Shown piece by piece: positions 23,747 to 33,178 of a DNA stretch of 64,000 nucleotides. A program made the translations under genes and the position numbers. This DNA is from Prosthecobacter debontii (GTDB lineage: Bacteria > Verrucomicrobiota > Verrucomicrobiia > Verrucomicrobiales > Verrucomicrobiaceae): contig NZ_FUYE01000003.1 in the NCBI RefSeq assembly GCF_900167535.1, positions 106,414 to 170,413 of the forward strand. The letters are read 5' to 3'. The notes below the pieces were generated by a model, which saw only the letters and a list, made by a program, of their open reading frames with translations, did not search any database and was not told the DNA's origin. Numbering within the stretch: the first letter of the stretch is position 1; every line of letters starts with the position of its first letter.

Positions 23747-25509
23747 TGCCAGCCGCTCTCTATGCTTCCTATGCAGGCGGCATGAATGCCGCCGCTGAGA
23801 ATCCGCGCAACTTGCGGACGGAACAACTGCGCCTCCTGGTGAACGGGACAGTGCGCACTGGATGGGCTGCGCCTCGACCGCCTTTTAAGGCAAGAGAGAT
23901 GCTGTGGATGGATGTCCGGGCACAATCTCTCTGGGAAACAGGTGTCTGCCAGGGCGTTGGAGTATTTAACTCTACGTTTGGATCCTGTTTGGTCTTTGCG
24001 TTCGATGGTCGGTTGTTGAGGTTGGACCTTGAGACGATGCGGATTTCCCATGTTTATCCGGAGGGCACAGACTCCAGCAAGCCGCTGTTCAATCCGAAGC
24101 TGCCCTTCGTGTTTTTCGAACAGCGTGCCGGTTGGCTGGTGGTGCAGGATGGCACCTCGCGACCTGTGCTGGTGAATCAGACCGCGATCCTCCAGCAGCC
24201 CATCGAGGTAGGCATGATGCGCACGGGCACTTTAATGGCGGATGGTTGGGGGAGGCTGGCCGTGGCGGATCATGGCCGCCGCCGCATTTATTTTTCGGAT
24301 CATGAGTTTGATCCCAGCAGCGGCCCTCTGGCGTTCACGGAAGCGAATGCGTATTTCAAAAACGCACGCTTTTTTGAAGTGCCTGCCACGTTGGGCCGGA
24401 TCATGGCCATGGCGTTCGGCCCGGCACTCAATGGCAATGATGATAAAGGTGCGCTCCTGGTTTTCTGTGAGAGTGGCACTCGAGCTTACAATGTGAGTAT
24501 CCCACGTGACCAGTGGATCACTTCAGATATCGGCGCCACCATCCTCCCTAAGGTGGGAGCCTGTGCTCATCGCGCTGTGGTCGCGCGTGGGAACGATGTC
24601 ATTTTCTCCGATCACAACGGCCGTATTCAATCGATGGCCTCCGCGATCTCCCGCCAACAAGACGCGCGGATTGATCCCATCGATGCCGAGGTGTGGGACC
24701 TTTACCGGACGGAGGATGCAACCTTGCGCGCTCATCGTTATGCGGTGGAGTTTGATGATCGTGTTTTGACGACCGTGCAGCCAGAGCGCATCAGGCGTTT
24801 CGATGGTCGCCATCATGTGCGGCATCGCGGGCTGGTGGTTCTCCAGAATGATGCGGTGATCCCTGTGGAGCCGGTGTGGGATGGCCTTTGGACCGGGGTT
24901 TTCCCGGTCTGCATGGCAACGGCTAGGGTTGGCGGACGCCCCCGCTGTTTCATCCTGTCGTTTGATTCAGATCATCGACATCGGCTCTACGAGTTAGGTG
25001 TCGAAATCGGGCATGATTTGGCCCCCGCTCCGAAGGCGACACCGATGATCGCATCACTGCGACCCACGGACTTGGACAATCCCTTTCGCAGCAAACCGAT
25101 TGCTGGAGTCTCGATGCGACTGGGCGATGCGCGCGGACTCGTGAAGATCAAAGGCTGGTGGCAAGTGGACCGTGGTGCCACCCAAACATGGTTTAACCAT
25201 AGTCTTCAAAGCCCTGCATGCCTAGGCTTCTCTGACTGCGGCATCCAACTCCCTGCACCCAGCCAAAGTGCGCGCATCAATCTCCCCCGACCTGAACATC
25301 CTGATTTCTTTGAGGCCTCGCCGATCTTTGAAATCACAGGCCTCGCCACCCTGCAAGAAGTCGCCATCGAAACGGGTGAACCCAAATCGGATCCGAATAC
25401 GCCCAACGTCACGGGCTGTTCAGACCCAGAACCACTGGCAGCCGATTACACCTGCCGAATGGACTTATTCTCTTACGACCTGCAGAAAGCCCCACCCACC
25501 GCTCTTTAA
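23746..25509 (+). CDS. Putative tail nozzle/beta-propeller protein
   Basis: The 587-aa product opens MPAALYASYAGGMNAAAENPRNLRTEQLRLLVNGTVRTGW. It then carries repeated short beta blocks with aromatic/Gly ends (VVQDGTS, LAVADHGRRRIYFSD, VIFSDHNGRIQ), like a propeller. In short-tailed phages a large propeller-bearing nozzle protein follows the tail genes and caps the tube. Assigned by architecture, length and position. Confidence 0.5.
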   Translation: MPAALYASYAGGMNAAAENPRNLRTEQLRLLVNGTVRTGWAAPRPPFKAREMLWMDVRAQSLWETGVCQGVGVFNSTFGSCLVFAFDGRLLRLDLETMRISHVYPEGTDSSKPLFNPKLPFVFFEQRAGWLVVQDGTSRPVLVNQTAILQQPIEVGMMRTGTLMADGWGRLAVADHGRRRIYFSDHEFDPSSGPLAFTEANAYFKNARFFEVPATLGRIMAMAFGPALNGNDDKGALLVFCESGTRAYNVSIPRDQWITSDIGATILPKVGACAHRAVVARGNDVIFSDHNGRIQSMASAISRQQDARIDPIDAEVWDLYRTEDATLRAHRYAVEFDDRVLTTVQPERIRRFDGRHHVRHRGLVVLQNDAVIPVEPVWDGLWTGVFPVCMATARVGGRPRCFILSFDSDHRHRLYELGVEIGHDLAPAPKATPMIASLRPTDLDNPFRSKPIAGVSMRLGDARGLVKIKGWWQVDRGATQTWFNHSLQSPACLGFSDCGIQLPAPSQSARINLPRPEHPDFFEASPIFEITGLATLQEVAIETGEPKSDPNTPNVTGCSDPEPLAADYTCRMDLFSYDLQKAPPTAL

Positions 25510-25512
25510 CTC

Positions 25513-26070
25513 ATGTCTCATCCATTGACCTCTGGGCAAGCAATTGCCACTCAATTCGATGTTAAGTCCATCCTCAGCCCTTACCCTGGCTGTCCAGGGA
25601 ATATGGAGGACTTAAGGCTGTGGATTGAATCAACCAAGTTATCTGTCACCGCAAACAATCTGCTCTTCGGCTACACAGCCGGCACGATGTTGCAAGCCAC
25701 TCCCGAGGATCGCGACAGGCCCAGGTTTATGTTTGATGACGATGGCCGATATCTTGGATTGGCGCTGTGGATGCCAGACCTGCAAGGTTGGACTGTGGCC
25801 GGACAGATTGGCCAGTTGATGACTGTGATCCGCACGAAGGCTACTGTTGCGGAGGACATTGCGTCCAAGCCCCTGGCGGGATGGAAATTGGCGAATGGAA
25901 CATCTTCAGGGGTTCCAGATCTCACCGCAGAGAGTGATGAAAAGCAGTTCGATACGTATAACAACAGCGGCTCTGATGACGGTTATGTGAAGATCAAATT
26001 TCCATCTCAATGGTTTCGAGGCACATCGCCTGATTGGGACGTTTATACCCTAGCCTATACAGGAACTTAA
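25513..26070 (+). CDS. Small tail-region protein, function unknown
   Basis: The 185-aa product starts MSHPLTSGQAIATQFDVKSIL and is beta-rich in the second half (FMFDDDGRYLGLALWMPDLQGW; GYVKIKFPSQWF). It sits 3 bp after the nozzle-like gene and before the adaptor candidate. Possibly a fibre or collar component; no clear family. Confidence 0.45.
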   Translation: MSHPLTSGQAIATQFDVKSILSPYPGCPGNMEDLRLWIESTKLSVTANNLLFGYTAGTMLQATPEDRDRPRFMFDDDGRYLGLALWMPDLQGWTVAGQIGQLMTVIRTKATVAEDIASKPLAGWKLANGTSSGVPDLTAESDEKQFDTYNNSGSDDGYVKIKFPSQWFRGTSPDWDVYTLAYTGT

Positions 26071-26113
26071 GGTTTTCCGTTGATCCATCTGGCTCATTAT
26101 TCAACTGTCATTT

Positions 26114-27109
26114 ATGCTCTGGCGCGTCCGTGATATTCTTGAGGTGATTTCTCCCGCCTTGCGGCTGGGATCCCTCTGCCAACCGTCTGAGGTGGGGCGT
26201 GCCATGAAGGCCTACAACCGGATCAATGAGATCCTGATGAGTCGGGATGATTGGCCGGGGACGGAGGCGGATGTGTGTTTTGTGACGGCCAAGGGCTGCA
26301 TCACGCTGCCTTCTCAGTTTGGTGCCATCACAGCGCTGGCGATGGATGGTCAGCCGGGGCGGATCCTGCCGATGGGCTTTGAGTATCTGGAATCAGGGCC
26401 CGGACACGTTTCCATGAACTCGCCTGAAGGTATCCTGCAACACTTGGGTGATCGGTTCCCCACGGTGGTGGATTTGCCAGCCACGCTGCCCGTGGGCTGT
26501 TTCTCCAGTGAGAAGGAAGATGCCGGGGCGGTACTGCGCTTTTATGGCCTGGACTGGCAGGGGCGGGAACTGCGCGGAACCAACGGCGTGCCGGGATTTG
26601 CCATTCCCATCCTTCAAGGCACAGCGGAGACGAAGCCTGCGATGACGAATGTGGCCCTGAGTCATATCTCAGCCTTGGTGAAGCCTGTGACGAAGGGATG
26701 CATCGAGGTCTTCGCCTTTGATGCCAACAGCCAAACCTATTTTTGGTTATCCCGACTTGGCCAGCATGAGACAGCCCCTTCCTTGACGCGCTATCTGCTC
26801 ACCGGTGTGGATGTGAAACATCCGGTGACGGTGCGTGCGCGGGTGTCTCTCCAGTTTGCGGAACTGTATGCGCTGGATGACATCTCCCTGATTCAGCATC
26901 GGGAGGTTTATCGGCTGATGGCTCAGTCGATCATGGCCTTTGACGATGAACAAACAGGCAAGGGCAGTGAATACCAGGAGCGCGCAGTGAAGATGCTGAA
27001 GACGGCGCTCGGCAAGTCCCGCAGCGGCCAGCGCATTGCCCTGAACGTGACCAACACGAACCGCCCGATTCGCTCTGGCTCTCGGTATTCCATCCGCAGA
27101 TTCCGATGA
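26114..27109 (+). CDS. Putative tail adaptor/neck protein
   Basis: The 331-aa product starts MLWRVRDILEVISPALRLGSLCQ and includes VGRAMKAYNRINEILMSRDDWPG, then beta-rich stretches. The start is helical, like podovirus gp11/TubA-type adaptor proteins that join portal and nozzle, and the length fits. Overlap with the next gene is 4 bp. Assignment is by position and pattern. Confidence 0.45.
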   Translation: MLWRVRDILEVISPALRLGSLCQPSEVGRAMKAYNRINEILMSRDDWPGTEADVCFVTAKGCITLPSQFGAITALAMDGQPGRILPMGFEYLESGPGHVSMNSPEGILQHLGDRFPTVVDLPATLPVGCFSSEKEDAGAVLRFYGLDWQGRELRGTNGVPGFAIPILQGTAETKPAMTNVALSHISALVKPVTKGCIEVFAFDANSQTYFWLSRLGQHETAPSLTRYLLTGVDVKHPVTVRARVSLQFAELYALDDISLIQHREVYRLMAQSIMAFDDEQTGKGSEYQERAVKMLKTALGKSRSGQRIALNVTNTNRPIRSGSRYSIRRFR

Positions 27110-27699
27110 ACAACGCACTCACCATCCTTGATGATTTTTTCCCCGAGTATGAGGCCATTCGGGCCTTTGCTCTGACGCATGACTTTGACCAAGCGCCCGA
27201 GTATGACGGCCACAAGTATCCCGGCTTTGCCCCGATCAAAGACCCGCGCTTCGGCGAGTATCTGGCGGGGCTTTTAAGCGAGGTCACGGGCTGTCGCGTC
27301 GGCATCCGCATGGCCTGTTTTACGGCGGGCCGTGAGAACTTCGAAACGGTGCAATGGATTCACGCGGATACGCTGTGCTCCAGTCATGCGGGCGTGGTGT
27401 ATCTGTTTGACCGGCCTGGCTATGGCACGGCATTCTGGCGGCATCGTGAGTTAGGCGAGGACTCCCTGACGAGGGCTTCACGCGAGTGCCTGAATGCGGA
27501 GGCTTTGGCCGCACGGTTGCAACACGATGGGCAGACCGAAGCCGCTTGGCAAAGGACCGATTATGCCGACTCCCGAAAGAACCGCCTGATCTTTTATCCA
27601 TCAGACCGGTTTCACTCCCGCTATCCTCAGCAGGCGTTTGGGGATGCTCCTGACAACTGCCGCCTGACTTTGGCGATCTTCTTTGACATCCTGCCATGA
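27106..27699 (+). CDS. DUF6445-like 2-oxoglutarate/Fe(II) oxygenase
   Basis: The 197-aa product fits the DUF6445 / 2OG-oxygenase cupin core. It has H86-x-D88 (WIHADT), a C-terminal FHSRYP (H170) and NCRLTL (R186), the iron-binding and 2OG-binding residues in the usual order. Such enzymes hydroxylate proteins or small molecules. A phage structural operon carrying one suggests modification of virion or host surface. It is coupled to a GNAT gene. Confidence 0.75.
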   Translation: MNNALTILDDFFPEYEAIRAFALTHDFDQAPEYDGHKYPGFAPIKDPRFGEYLAGLLSEVTGCRVGIRMACFTAGRENFETVQWIHADTLCSSHAGVVYLFDRPGYGTAFWRHRELGEDSLTRASRECLNAEALAARLQHDGQTEAAWQRTDYADSRKNRLIFYPSDRFHSRYPQQAFGDAPDNCRLTLAIFFDILP

Positions 27700-28142
27700 T
27701 CCGCCGCCTTCATCCTTGGGAGCTGAGCGATGTGATTCCCATCGCTCGGGAGTTCCATGGTGTGGCCCAACTGGGGGGCGAGTTTGATGAAGCGAACTTT
27801 ATGGCGCATCTGAACCGTTTCAGGATGGATGGAAGGCTGTATGCGGTCGGGAGCTACATTGAGGATCGTTTGGTCGGTGCACTGGTGGGGATTCTCGCGC
27901 CGCATTTCATGTGCCGGATCTTCCTGGCTCAGGAGCTTTTCTGGTATGTGATGCCCGAGCATCGAGCAGGCAGCGAGTCCCTGCGCATGGTGAAGGACTT
28001 CGAAGCTTGGGCCCGAGAACGAAAGGCCTTTGCCTGCATCATGGCCACTTTCCACAACGCTGATCCTGACCAGCGCCTGCCTGCCGTCTTTGAGCGCCTG
28101 GGCTTTCCTGCCATCGAAACTCATCACTTTAAACCTCTCTGA
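27696..28142 (+). CDS. GNAT-family N-acetyltransferase, phage-borne
   Basis: The 148-aa product has the GNAT body: MIRRLHPWELSDVIPIAREFHG start, then LVGALVGILAP, an ELFWYVMPEHRAGSESLRMVKDFEAW acetyl-CoA pocket-like run (with R/AG turn) and a C-terminal VFERLGF tail typical of GNATs. Small GNATs of this type lie near the ejection proteins in many T7-like phages. Substrate unknown. Confidence 0.75.
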   Translation: MIRRLHPWELSDVIPIAREFHGVAQLGGEFDEANFMAHLNRFRMDGRLYAVGSYIEDRLVGALVGILAPHFMCRIFLAQELFWYVMPEHRAGSESLRMVKDFEAWARERKAFACIMATFHNADPDQRLPAVFERLGFPAIETHHFKPL

Positions 28143-28144
28143 TC

Positions 28145-28852
28145 ATGGCCGTTACCACAGCCGCTGTTGCCGTTGCCGCCGGTGCCACTGTCGCCGCTTC
28201 TCAAGTGTCCAAAAAGGGCGCGCAGGATGCGGCTGCCCAGTTCGATAAAGTGCAATACAACCCGAAGTCGGCAGCCAAGCGGGTGAATCAATACATGCCC
28301 GTGGCCTTTGGCGGAGGCACGGCGTTCAAGGACATGCAGGAAATGACCAATGAGATCGTCCTGCAACAGCTCCGAGGGCAGGTCTCCCCAGAGACACAGA
28401 CGATGATCGGGCGGCAGATGCTCGGCACGGGTGCCACCGACATGGGGCCAGGTGCCGTAAACCAACTTTACACCGGTTACCTTGGCCTCACACAAGAGGA
28501 TGTGAAGAGCCAAGGCATTCAACAGTATCGCAGTCTCTATGCGCAGTATCAGCAGGCGGTCGATAAACAGGCTTCGGCTCAATACACTTCGGATCTCAAT
28601 CGAGCGACCGCACGTGCCGCAGGGATCCAAGGCGAAGCGGATGCGACGGCGAGCATGATCCAAGGTCTCGGAAGCCTCGTAGGTGGCTACGTCGGCGGCG
28701 GCATGGGGGGCATGCTCAACGGCGGTGGCGCTGGAGGTATGTTTGGTGCGGGAACCAATGCCGCAGGCGGTGCCCAGCCATCTAGCGCTTACTTCACCGC
28801 GATGGCTCAAGCTGGCCGCAACCCCTACCCGCAAGGGATGACGGCCTTGTAA
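28145..28852 (+). CDS. Internal virion/ejection protein, gp14-like
   Basis: The 235-aa product has a hydrophobic Ala/Val/Gly-rich N-terminus (MAVTTAAVAVAAGATVAASQV), a helical middle and a Gly-rich C-terminus with repeated GG (GSLVGGYVGGGMGGML). The composition and location, second before the very large ejection protein, are those of the first ejected internal protein of short-tailed phages. Confidence 0.55.
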   Translation: MAVTTAAVAVAAGATVAASQVSKKGAQDAAAQFDKVQYNPKSAAKRVNQYMPVAFGGGTAFKDMQEMTNEIVLQQLRGQVSPETQTMIGRQMLGTGATDMGPGAVNQLYTGYLGLTQEDVKSQGIQQYRSLYAQYQQAVDKQASAQYTSDLNRATARAAGIQGEADATASMIQGLGSLVGGYVGGGMGGMLNGGGAGGMFGAGTNAAGGAQPSSAYFTAMAQAGRNPYPQGMTAL

Positions 28853-28863
28853 TCACCTTTCCC

Positions 28864-30933
28864 ATGTCTCTTCCTACGATCTCCAGCATCCCCCTGCCCG
28901 ACTCGCGCGCTGGCCTGACTACGGCAGGCGCTTTTTTGTCGGCCTATAACGAAGCGAGTCAGCTCGCTATGCAGCAGGAGCAGTTGGCTTCTGACCTGCA
29001 AATGCGTGACCATCAGATGCAGCGTCAGGATCAGCTCATGCGATGGGAAGGTGAGGATCGGCAGTATCAAAACGATGTCATCCGCCCGTTGGAAGAACAG
29101 AAGATGCGGTTAGGCAATGCCTCGGAGATCCTGGGACTTCAGCAACAGGGAGCAGACCTGCGCTACCGGGAGGAGATGACACGTGCCACTTCCCTGCGCA
29201 CGGGATCTGACAATGCGATTTACGACAGCTTCAACAATGACCCTCGTATCCGAAGCGGTCTGGAGGCTGGCATGCGGCTTTTTGGAGGCCAGGGGGCCGG
29301 AGCACCTGGAGCCAACTCGATTGGTAAAGCGACTCGCTACGGCTATGCCAATGACAGCACCCCTGACAGCAACAGCCGCGCAGGCATCGGGGCCTGGGTA
29401 AGCCCGCAAGAACAGGCTCGAATCAAGGCGGGTGAGGATACGCCTAACCGATTGCGCTCCGGTGATCTGGCTTTGTCGCCGGACGTGGAGCGGGCGATGC
29501 GCATGGCTGGCATCAAGCCGGGGCAGACGTTGGCCCTGCAATACGCCGATGGCTCCGAGCATGTCGGACGCTGGATGGACCGCACCGCGACGTCATATCA
29601 GGGCAAGGCTCTAACGGGCCGCTTTGACATCTATGATCCCGATGGCAGCCATGCTGCGCGCGATGGACATCCCGTGGTGAGCTTTAAGCGCGCTGGGGAT
29701 GATACGGCCGCACCCATCGGAGCCAGCCAGGTGCAGACGATGCGCGATGCTGAATCCGTGCTGGATGCCTATGAGGCAGCCACGGAGTATGTGCAGAAGT
29801 TCACCCGCCAGGATAGCCGTGGCAATCTGGTGCTCGATCCCCGCGCGCAACCCATCGCTGAACAGGCCCTTGCCATGGAGACGGCCATCAAGGCGAATCC
29901 CATGCTGTCGGGAATGGCGCAGCAGCGTGTGAATCAACGGCAAGAAGAAGCGGCTCAAAAAGCGGTGTCCAGCATCATGACTTTCCATCAGCCAGGCCAG
30001 TTCGAGGACTTCCGCGCCCGCCAGCCTGGAGCCTTCCATGTGCTGCAACGCTGGGACATGGGACAAGACGTGCCACGTGAACACAAGATGCAGGCAGTGC
30101 AGATGCTGCAAGCGCATGCGGCTAACTACAAGCCTGGGCAGAATGCTGCTAAGGCCTTACCCGCGTCTGCATTGACGATGCTTCAGACCATTGGGAAAGC
30201 GCAGGCGATGCCGCGCCCACAAGGGAAACAGGATCCTTCCGACCCGAAGAAGGTCATGGAGCCCGATGCTAAAGCGATGGCTGAATGGGAGGCGGCTCAA
30301 GCCGAGGCTGCGGGTGCCGGAACAGCCCTGGCCGCCATGGCGATGTATGACCCCTCGGTGGCAGAGGTGTATCAGCGCGTGTTCGCTCCGAAGAAACAGC
30401 AGCCAGGACCGAAAGGGCCGGAGGGAAATCAGACGCCTGCACCTGCAACCTCAGATGACAGCGGCCTCACCGTTGACGAGTTGCTTGACCGTAAAAAGAA
30501 ATCTGCGGAAGCTCAACTGGAGCTCGCCAAGATGGACGATGTCACCGCAAGTGTGAACACGCTGGCCGCTGAACTCTCCAAGGAACATGGCGTGACCGTC
30601 CAGGCGGCGAACGTGGCCAATGAGATCCTCAAAGATCACAACAAGCCATCAGGCCGCAAAGCCAAGGCACCTCTTCATGTGGATGAGTTCGGGCGGACCT
30701 ACGGCGAGGGAGCCGAGACAGCCTACGACGAGATGATCCCAGCTTCTCAATTCTACGCCGAAAAGCTCAAGCTTCCTGTGGATGAACTAAAGCGCTGGGC
30801 TAAGGCGCAGCAGAAAGGGGCCAGCGCATCGAAGAAAGAAATTCATCGCGGCCTAACTCCAGAGCAGGCGCGGATGCTGCCATCGGGTTCTTTGGTAGAG
30901 GACCAGAACGGTGTGCTTCGCACCGTTCCATGA
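28864..30933 (+). CDS. Internal virion/ejection protein, long helical
   Basis: The 689-aa product is strongly helical and Gln/Arg/Ala-rich in its first 140 residues, then has a mixed domain and a long charged helical C-terminal region (about residues 490-600). It resembles the medium-size ejection proteins (gp15-type) that form a channel in the host envelope. The final part includes KRWAKAQQKGASASKKEI. It ends one base before a convergent small gene. Confidence 0.55.
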   Translation: MSLPTISSIPLPDSRAGLTTAGAFLSAYNEASQLAMQQEQLASDLQMRDHQMQRQDQLMRWEGEDRQYQNDVIRPLEEQKMRLGNASEILGLQQQGADLRYREEMTRATSLRTGSDNAIYDSFNNDPRIRSGLEAGMRLFGGQGAGAPGANSIGKATRYGYANDSTPDSNSRAGIGAWVSPQEQARIKAGEDTPNRLRSGDLALSPDVERAMRMAGIKPGQTLALQYADGSEHVGRWMDRTATSYQGKALTGRFDIYDPDGSHAARDGHPVVSFKRAGDDTAAPIGASQVQTMRDAESVLDAYEAATEYVQKFTRQDSRGNLVLDPRAQPIAEQALAMETAIKANPMLSGMAQQRVNQRQEEAAQKAVSSIMTFHQPGQFEDFRARQPGAFHVLQRWDMGQDVPREHKMQAVQMLQAHAANYKPGQNAAKALPASALTMLQTIGKAQAMPRPQGKQDPSDPKKVMEPDAKAMAEWEAAQAEAAGAGTALAAMAMYDPSVAEVYQRVFAPKKQQPGPKGPEGNQTPAPATSDDSGLTVDELLDRKKKSAEAQLELAKMDDVTASVNTLAAELSKEHGVTVQAANVANEILKDHNKPSGRKAKAPLHVDEFGRTYGEGAETAYDEMIPASQFYAEKLKLPVDELKRWAKAQQKGASASKKEIHRGLTPEQARMLPSGSLVEDQNGVLRTVP

Positions 30934-31092
30934 TTATTGCTCTGCGGGCCTGACAACGGGGAATTCTTCCCATTTCTTTTGTTCTGCCGCCTTATGCGCA
31001 TCCCACCAGCGCAGATACGCAGGGCCGGAGGCAATGATCGCGATCACGACGGCGGTGACGCAAATGGCGGCAAGAGTGCGGGCGGTGGTCAT
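30934..31092 (-). CDS. Small single-span membrane protein, cassette edge
   Basis: Reading leftward from the ATG at 31092, the 52-aa frame has one clear transmembrane helix (residues about 7-27, LAAICVTAVVIAIIASG) and a charged tail with a Trp pair. It converges on the ejection gene, abutting its stop exactly, and lies downstream of the Fic gene on the same strand. It may be part of the inserted cassette, but this is weak; a start at 31143 is also possible. Confidence 0.35.
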   Translation of the reverse strand: MTTARTLAAICVTAVVIAIIASGPAYLRWWDAHKAAEQKKWEEFPVVRPAEQ

Positions 31093-31145
31093 GGCACCAT
31101 TCAGCATGAAGCTCCATAGCATGTCAATGCATGTTGGTGACATGG

Positions 31146-32303
31146 CTATGAACTTGAGTTCTGGGAGGTATAAGGGACGAAATCCATCTCGTCACTTGTG
31201 AGTAATCGCATCAGCTTGGGATGAATGAATAGCTTTTCTCGACCCACAGCTTGCTCGTGGAGAACGCCAATTTTGGCCAAATCTTTGAGATATCGCGAGG
31301 CAGCTTGCCGACCTGCAATGGCCCGTGTGGTCACATCGCTGATCCGTGAGTAGGGCAACTCGAAGATCAAATCGACTAATTCCCTGGTGTAAATGTTAGC
31401 TGCCCGATCTTTGACGTATTGGACGGTATGCTCCTGCAAAGCCCGGATCGCGGCGATTTTTTGGGTCGTCCAGCGTGCGGTTTCTTCTACCCCGGCCAAG
31501 ATAAACACGATCCACTCCTCCCACGTTTTCTGCCGTGTAACCTCCAGAAGAAGTCTGTAGTAGTCCTCCTTGTGATGAATGATGTAGCGGCTCAAGTAGA
31601 GGATGGGCAGGTTGAGCAGCTTTTCGTGGATCAAAAAGAGGCTGTTCAATACTCGGCCAGTGCGCCCGTTCCCATCAGAGAAGGGGTGGATGGCCTCAAA
31701 CTGGTAGTGTCCAACAGCCATCCGAATGAGAGGGTCAATCTCCTGGCTGCCGTGAAGGAAAGTCTCCCAGTTGGCCAGTAGGCTACGCAAGCGATCTTCC
31801 CCTTCCGGTGGCGTGTAGATAACTTCTTTCGTGCGATGATTCGCCAGTGCGGTGCCCGGGATACGCCGGACATTCATGGTGATGCCTTTGATGACCGAAC
31901 ACACGCGTTCGGCCGTCCCTGTGCAGAGAGGGCGATCATCGAGATCTTTGAAACCTTCAAAAAGCGCATGGCTATACCGCAAAGCCTCCTTGGTGGCGGC
32001 ATCGGCGTTTCCATCCAGTGCCTCACGATACTGAAACAGCCGGTCGGTGGTGGTGACGATGTTTTCGATCTCGGAACTGGCCTGCGCTTCAAGAAGGGGA
32101 AGTGAGTTGATCAAAATCGCCTGATTCGGTATCAGTTCTGCGGCCTGCTTGAGTTCAGCGACGGCTGCCCGTGCCGTGATGCATTTTTTTAGAATGGGCT
32201 TGGTTTCTAGATCTTGATCTGGAGGCAGATAGGGCAGCGCATTATACGGTAAAGCAGGCTGCCACTCCCTGGATATGTTGTCGTTTTCAAATATTTGCGA
32301 CAT
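31146..32303 (-). CDS. Fic-family AMP-transferase with N-terminal inhibitory motif
   Basis: The 385-aa product has the Fic catalytic motif H206[11 protein letters not shown] (206-217) preceded by the inhibitory helix S76-SEI-E80-N81, matching (S/T)xxxE(G/N). Fic proteins AMPylate or otherwise modify proteins with a nucleotide, and the in-cis glutamate blocks ATP. The C-terminal third (residues about 270-360) contains a winged helix ([38 protein letters not shown]), common in regulatory Fic proteins. Its promoter region bears four repeats that may be its own operators. It sits between two phage ejection genes, so it is cargo. Confidence 0.88.
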   Translation of the reverse strand: MSQIFENDNISREWQPALPYNALPYLPPDQDLETKPILKKCITARAAVAELKQAAELIPNQAILINSLPLLEAQASSEIENIVTTTDRLFQYREALDGNADAATKEALRYSHALFEGFKDLDDRPLCTGTAERVCSVIKGITMNVRRIPGTALANHRTKEVIYTPPEGEDRLRSLLANWETFLHGSQEIDPLIRMAVGHYQFEAIHPFSDGNGRTGRVLNSLFLIHEKLLNLPILYLSRYIIHHKEDYYRLLLEVTRQKTWEEWIVFILAGVEETARWTTQKIAAIRALQEHTVQYVKDRAANIYTRELVDLIFELPYSRISDVTTRAIAGRQAASRYLKDLAKIGVLHEQAVGREKLFIHPKLMRLLTSDEMDFVPYTSQNSSS

Positions 32304-32375
32304 GGTTTGAGATTATGTCGTCCGTAGCGACACGTCAATGAAACGTGTCGCAATTTTCGAGTTTTTGCGACACGT
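32294..32375. promoter_or_regulatory. TTGCGACACGT repeats upstream of the Fic gene
   Basis: Four related elements lie at 32294-32302 (TTTGCGACA), 32325-32335 (TAGCGACACGT), 32343-32353 (ACGTGTCGCAA, inverted) and 32365-32375 (TTGCGACACGT). The second and third form an inverted pair. The first overlaps the Fic start codon. This is a typical autoregulatory array for a winged-helix protein. Confidence 0.65.
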
Positions 32376-32463
32376 TTTCCTGATCTGTCGTTAGCGGCGA
32401 CGTGTTTTTGAGCGGCTTTTTCAAGCTATTTAAGACTCTAATATTTATATTAACGCTGAGAGA

Positions 32464-32481
32464 CATTTGATTATTGTAGCC
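32464..32481 (+). repeat. 18-mer repeat copy 2 (CATTTGATTATTGTAGCC)
   Basis: The second copy of the intergenic 18-mer lies 92 bp upstream of the sce7726-like gene. It has one substitution relative to copy 1 within the variable dinucleotide. Together with copy 3 it brackets the sce7726/beta cassette in direct orientation. Confidence 0.65.
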
Positions 32482-32572
32482 ACAGTTGAAAGCGGTTATA
32501 TTAAATCAATTGAATGACAGAATGAGGATTGATCGGAGGAAACAAAACGACATATCTTAATGTGTTGATACG

Positions 32573-33178
32573 ATGGAAACGATCCACCCAAGCACTCCAT
32601 TACGCGACCGGGATATCCGGCAGGCCCTCATCAAAAAGGTCGTTCCCACTCTTAACAAGCCCGATCCTTGCCGAGTAATCCATGAGCTTGGGGTTCTTGC
32701 GGGCAGTATTCGGATCGATATCGCCGTCGCCAATGGAAAGCTCCATGGATTTGAGATCAAGAGTGATGCTGACACTCTGGGGAGGTTAGATTCTCAAATG
32801 TCCGCCTATGGCAGAATATTTGACCGTCTTACGCTAGTGTGCGGTGTCAAGCATGCGACAAAATGTTCGCTCCATCTTCCTCAATGGTGGGGGCTTTCAA
32901 TAGCGATGCCTGCGAAAAAAGGCGTAAAAATTGAAGTCCTGCGGAAGCCATCTGACAATCCAAGTGTGGACCCTGTTGCTCTTCTATCGCTTTTATGGAA
33001 GGAAGAGCTTCTAAGCTTGATCGCCCAGAAACTTCAAAACCCCAAGACCTGTGGCGTTAATAAACGCAAGTTGGCTGAAATCGCTGCAGCACATTTCACG
33101 CTTCCTGAACTCAAAAGCTATGTTAGGGAAACACTCAAGTTCAGGGAACAGTGGAGAAATGATCCGCAACCAGGGTAA
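32573..33178 (+). CDS. sce7726-family putative nuclease
   Basis: The 201-aa product has a PD-(D/E)xK-like core: E38 (HELG), D49 in SIRIDIAV, and E61-I-K63 (FEIKSDADTLGRL), spaced as in sce7726 proteins. These are usually found beside sce7725/beta-family genes and are presumed nucleases of accessory (defence-like) cassettes. It converges on the beta-family gene with a 38-bp overlap of 3' ends. AT-richer than the flanking virion genes. Confidence 0.75.
   Translation: METIHPSTPLRDRDIRQALIKKVVPTLNKPDPCRVIHELGVLAGSIRIDIAVANGKLHGFEIKSDADTLGRLDSQMSAYGRIFDRLTLVCGVKHATKCSLHLPQWWGLSIAMPAKKGVKIEVLRKPSDNPSVDPVALLSLLWKEELLSLIAQKLQNPKTCGVNKRKLAEIAAAHFTLPELKSYVRETLKFREQWRNDPQPG

Noticed and set aside
30934-31092. 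Treating the small membrane frame as a toxin or antitoxin of the Fic gene
   Set aside because: Fic here has an in-cis inhibitory motif, and the small frame has no similarity to FicT antitoxins; kept only as a low-confidence CDS.
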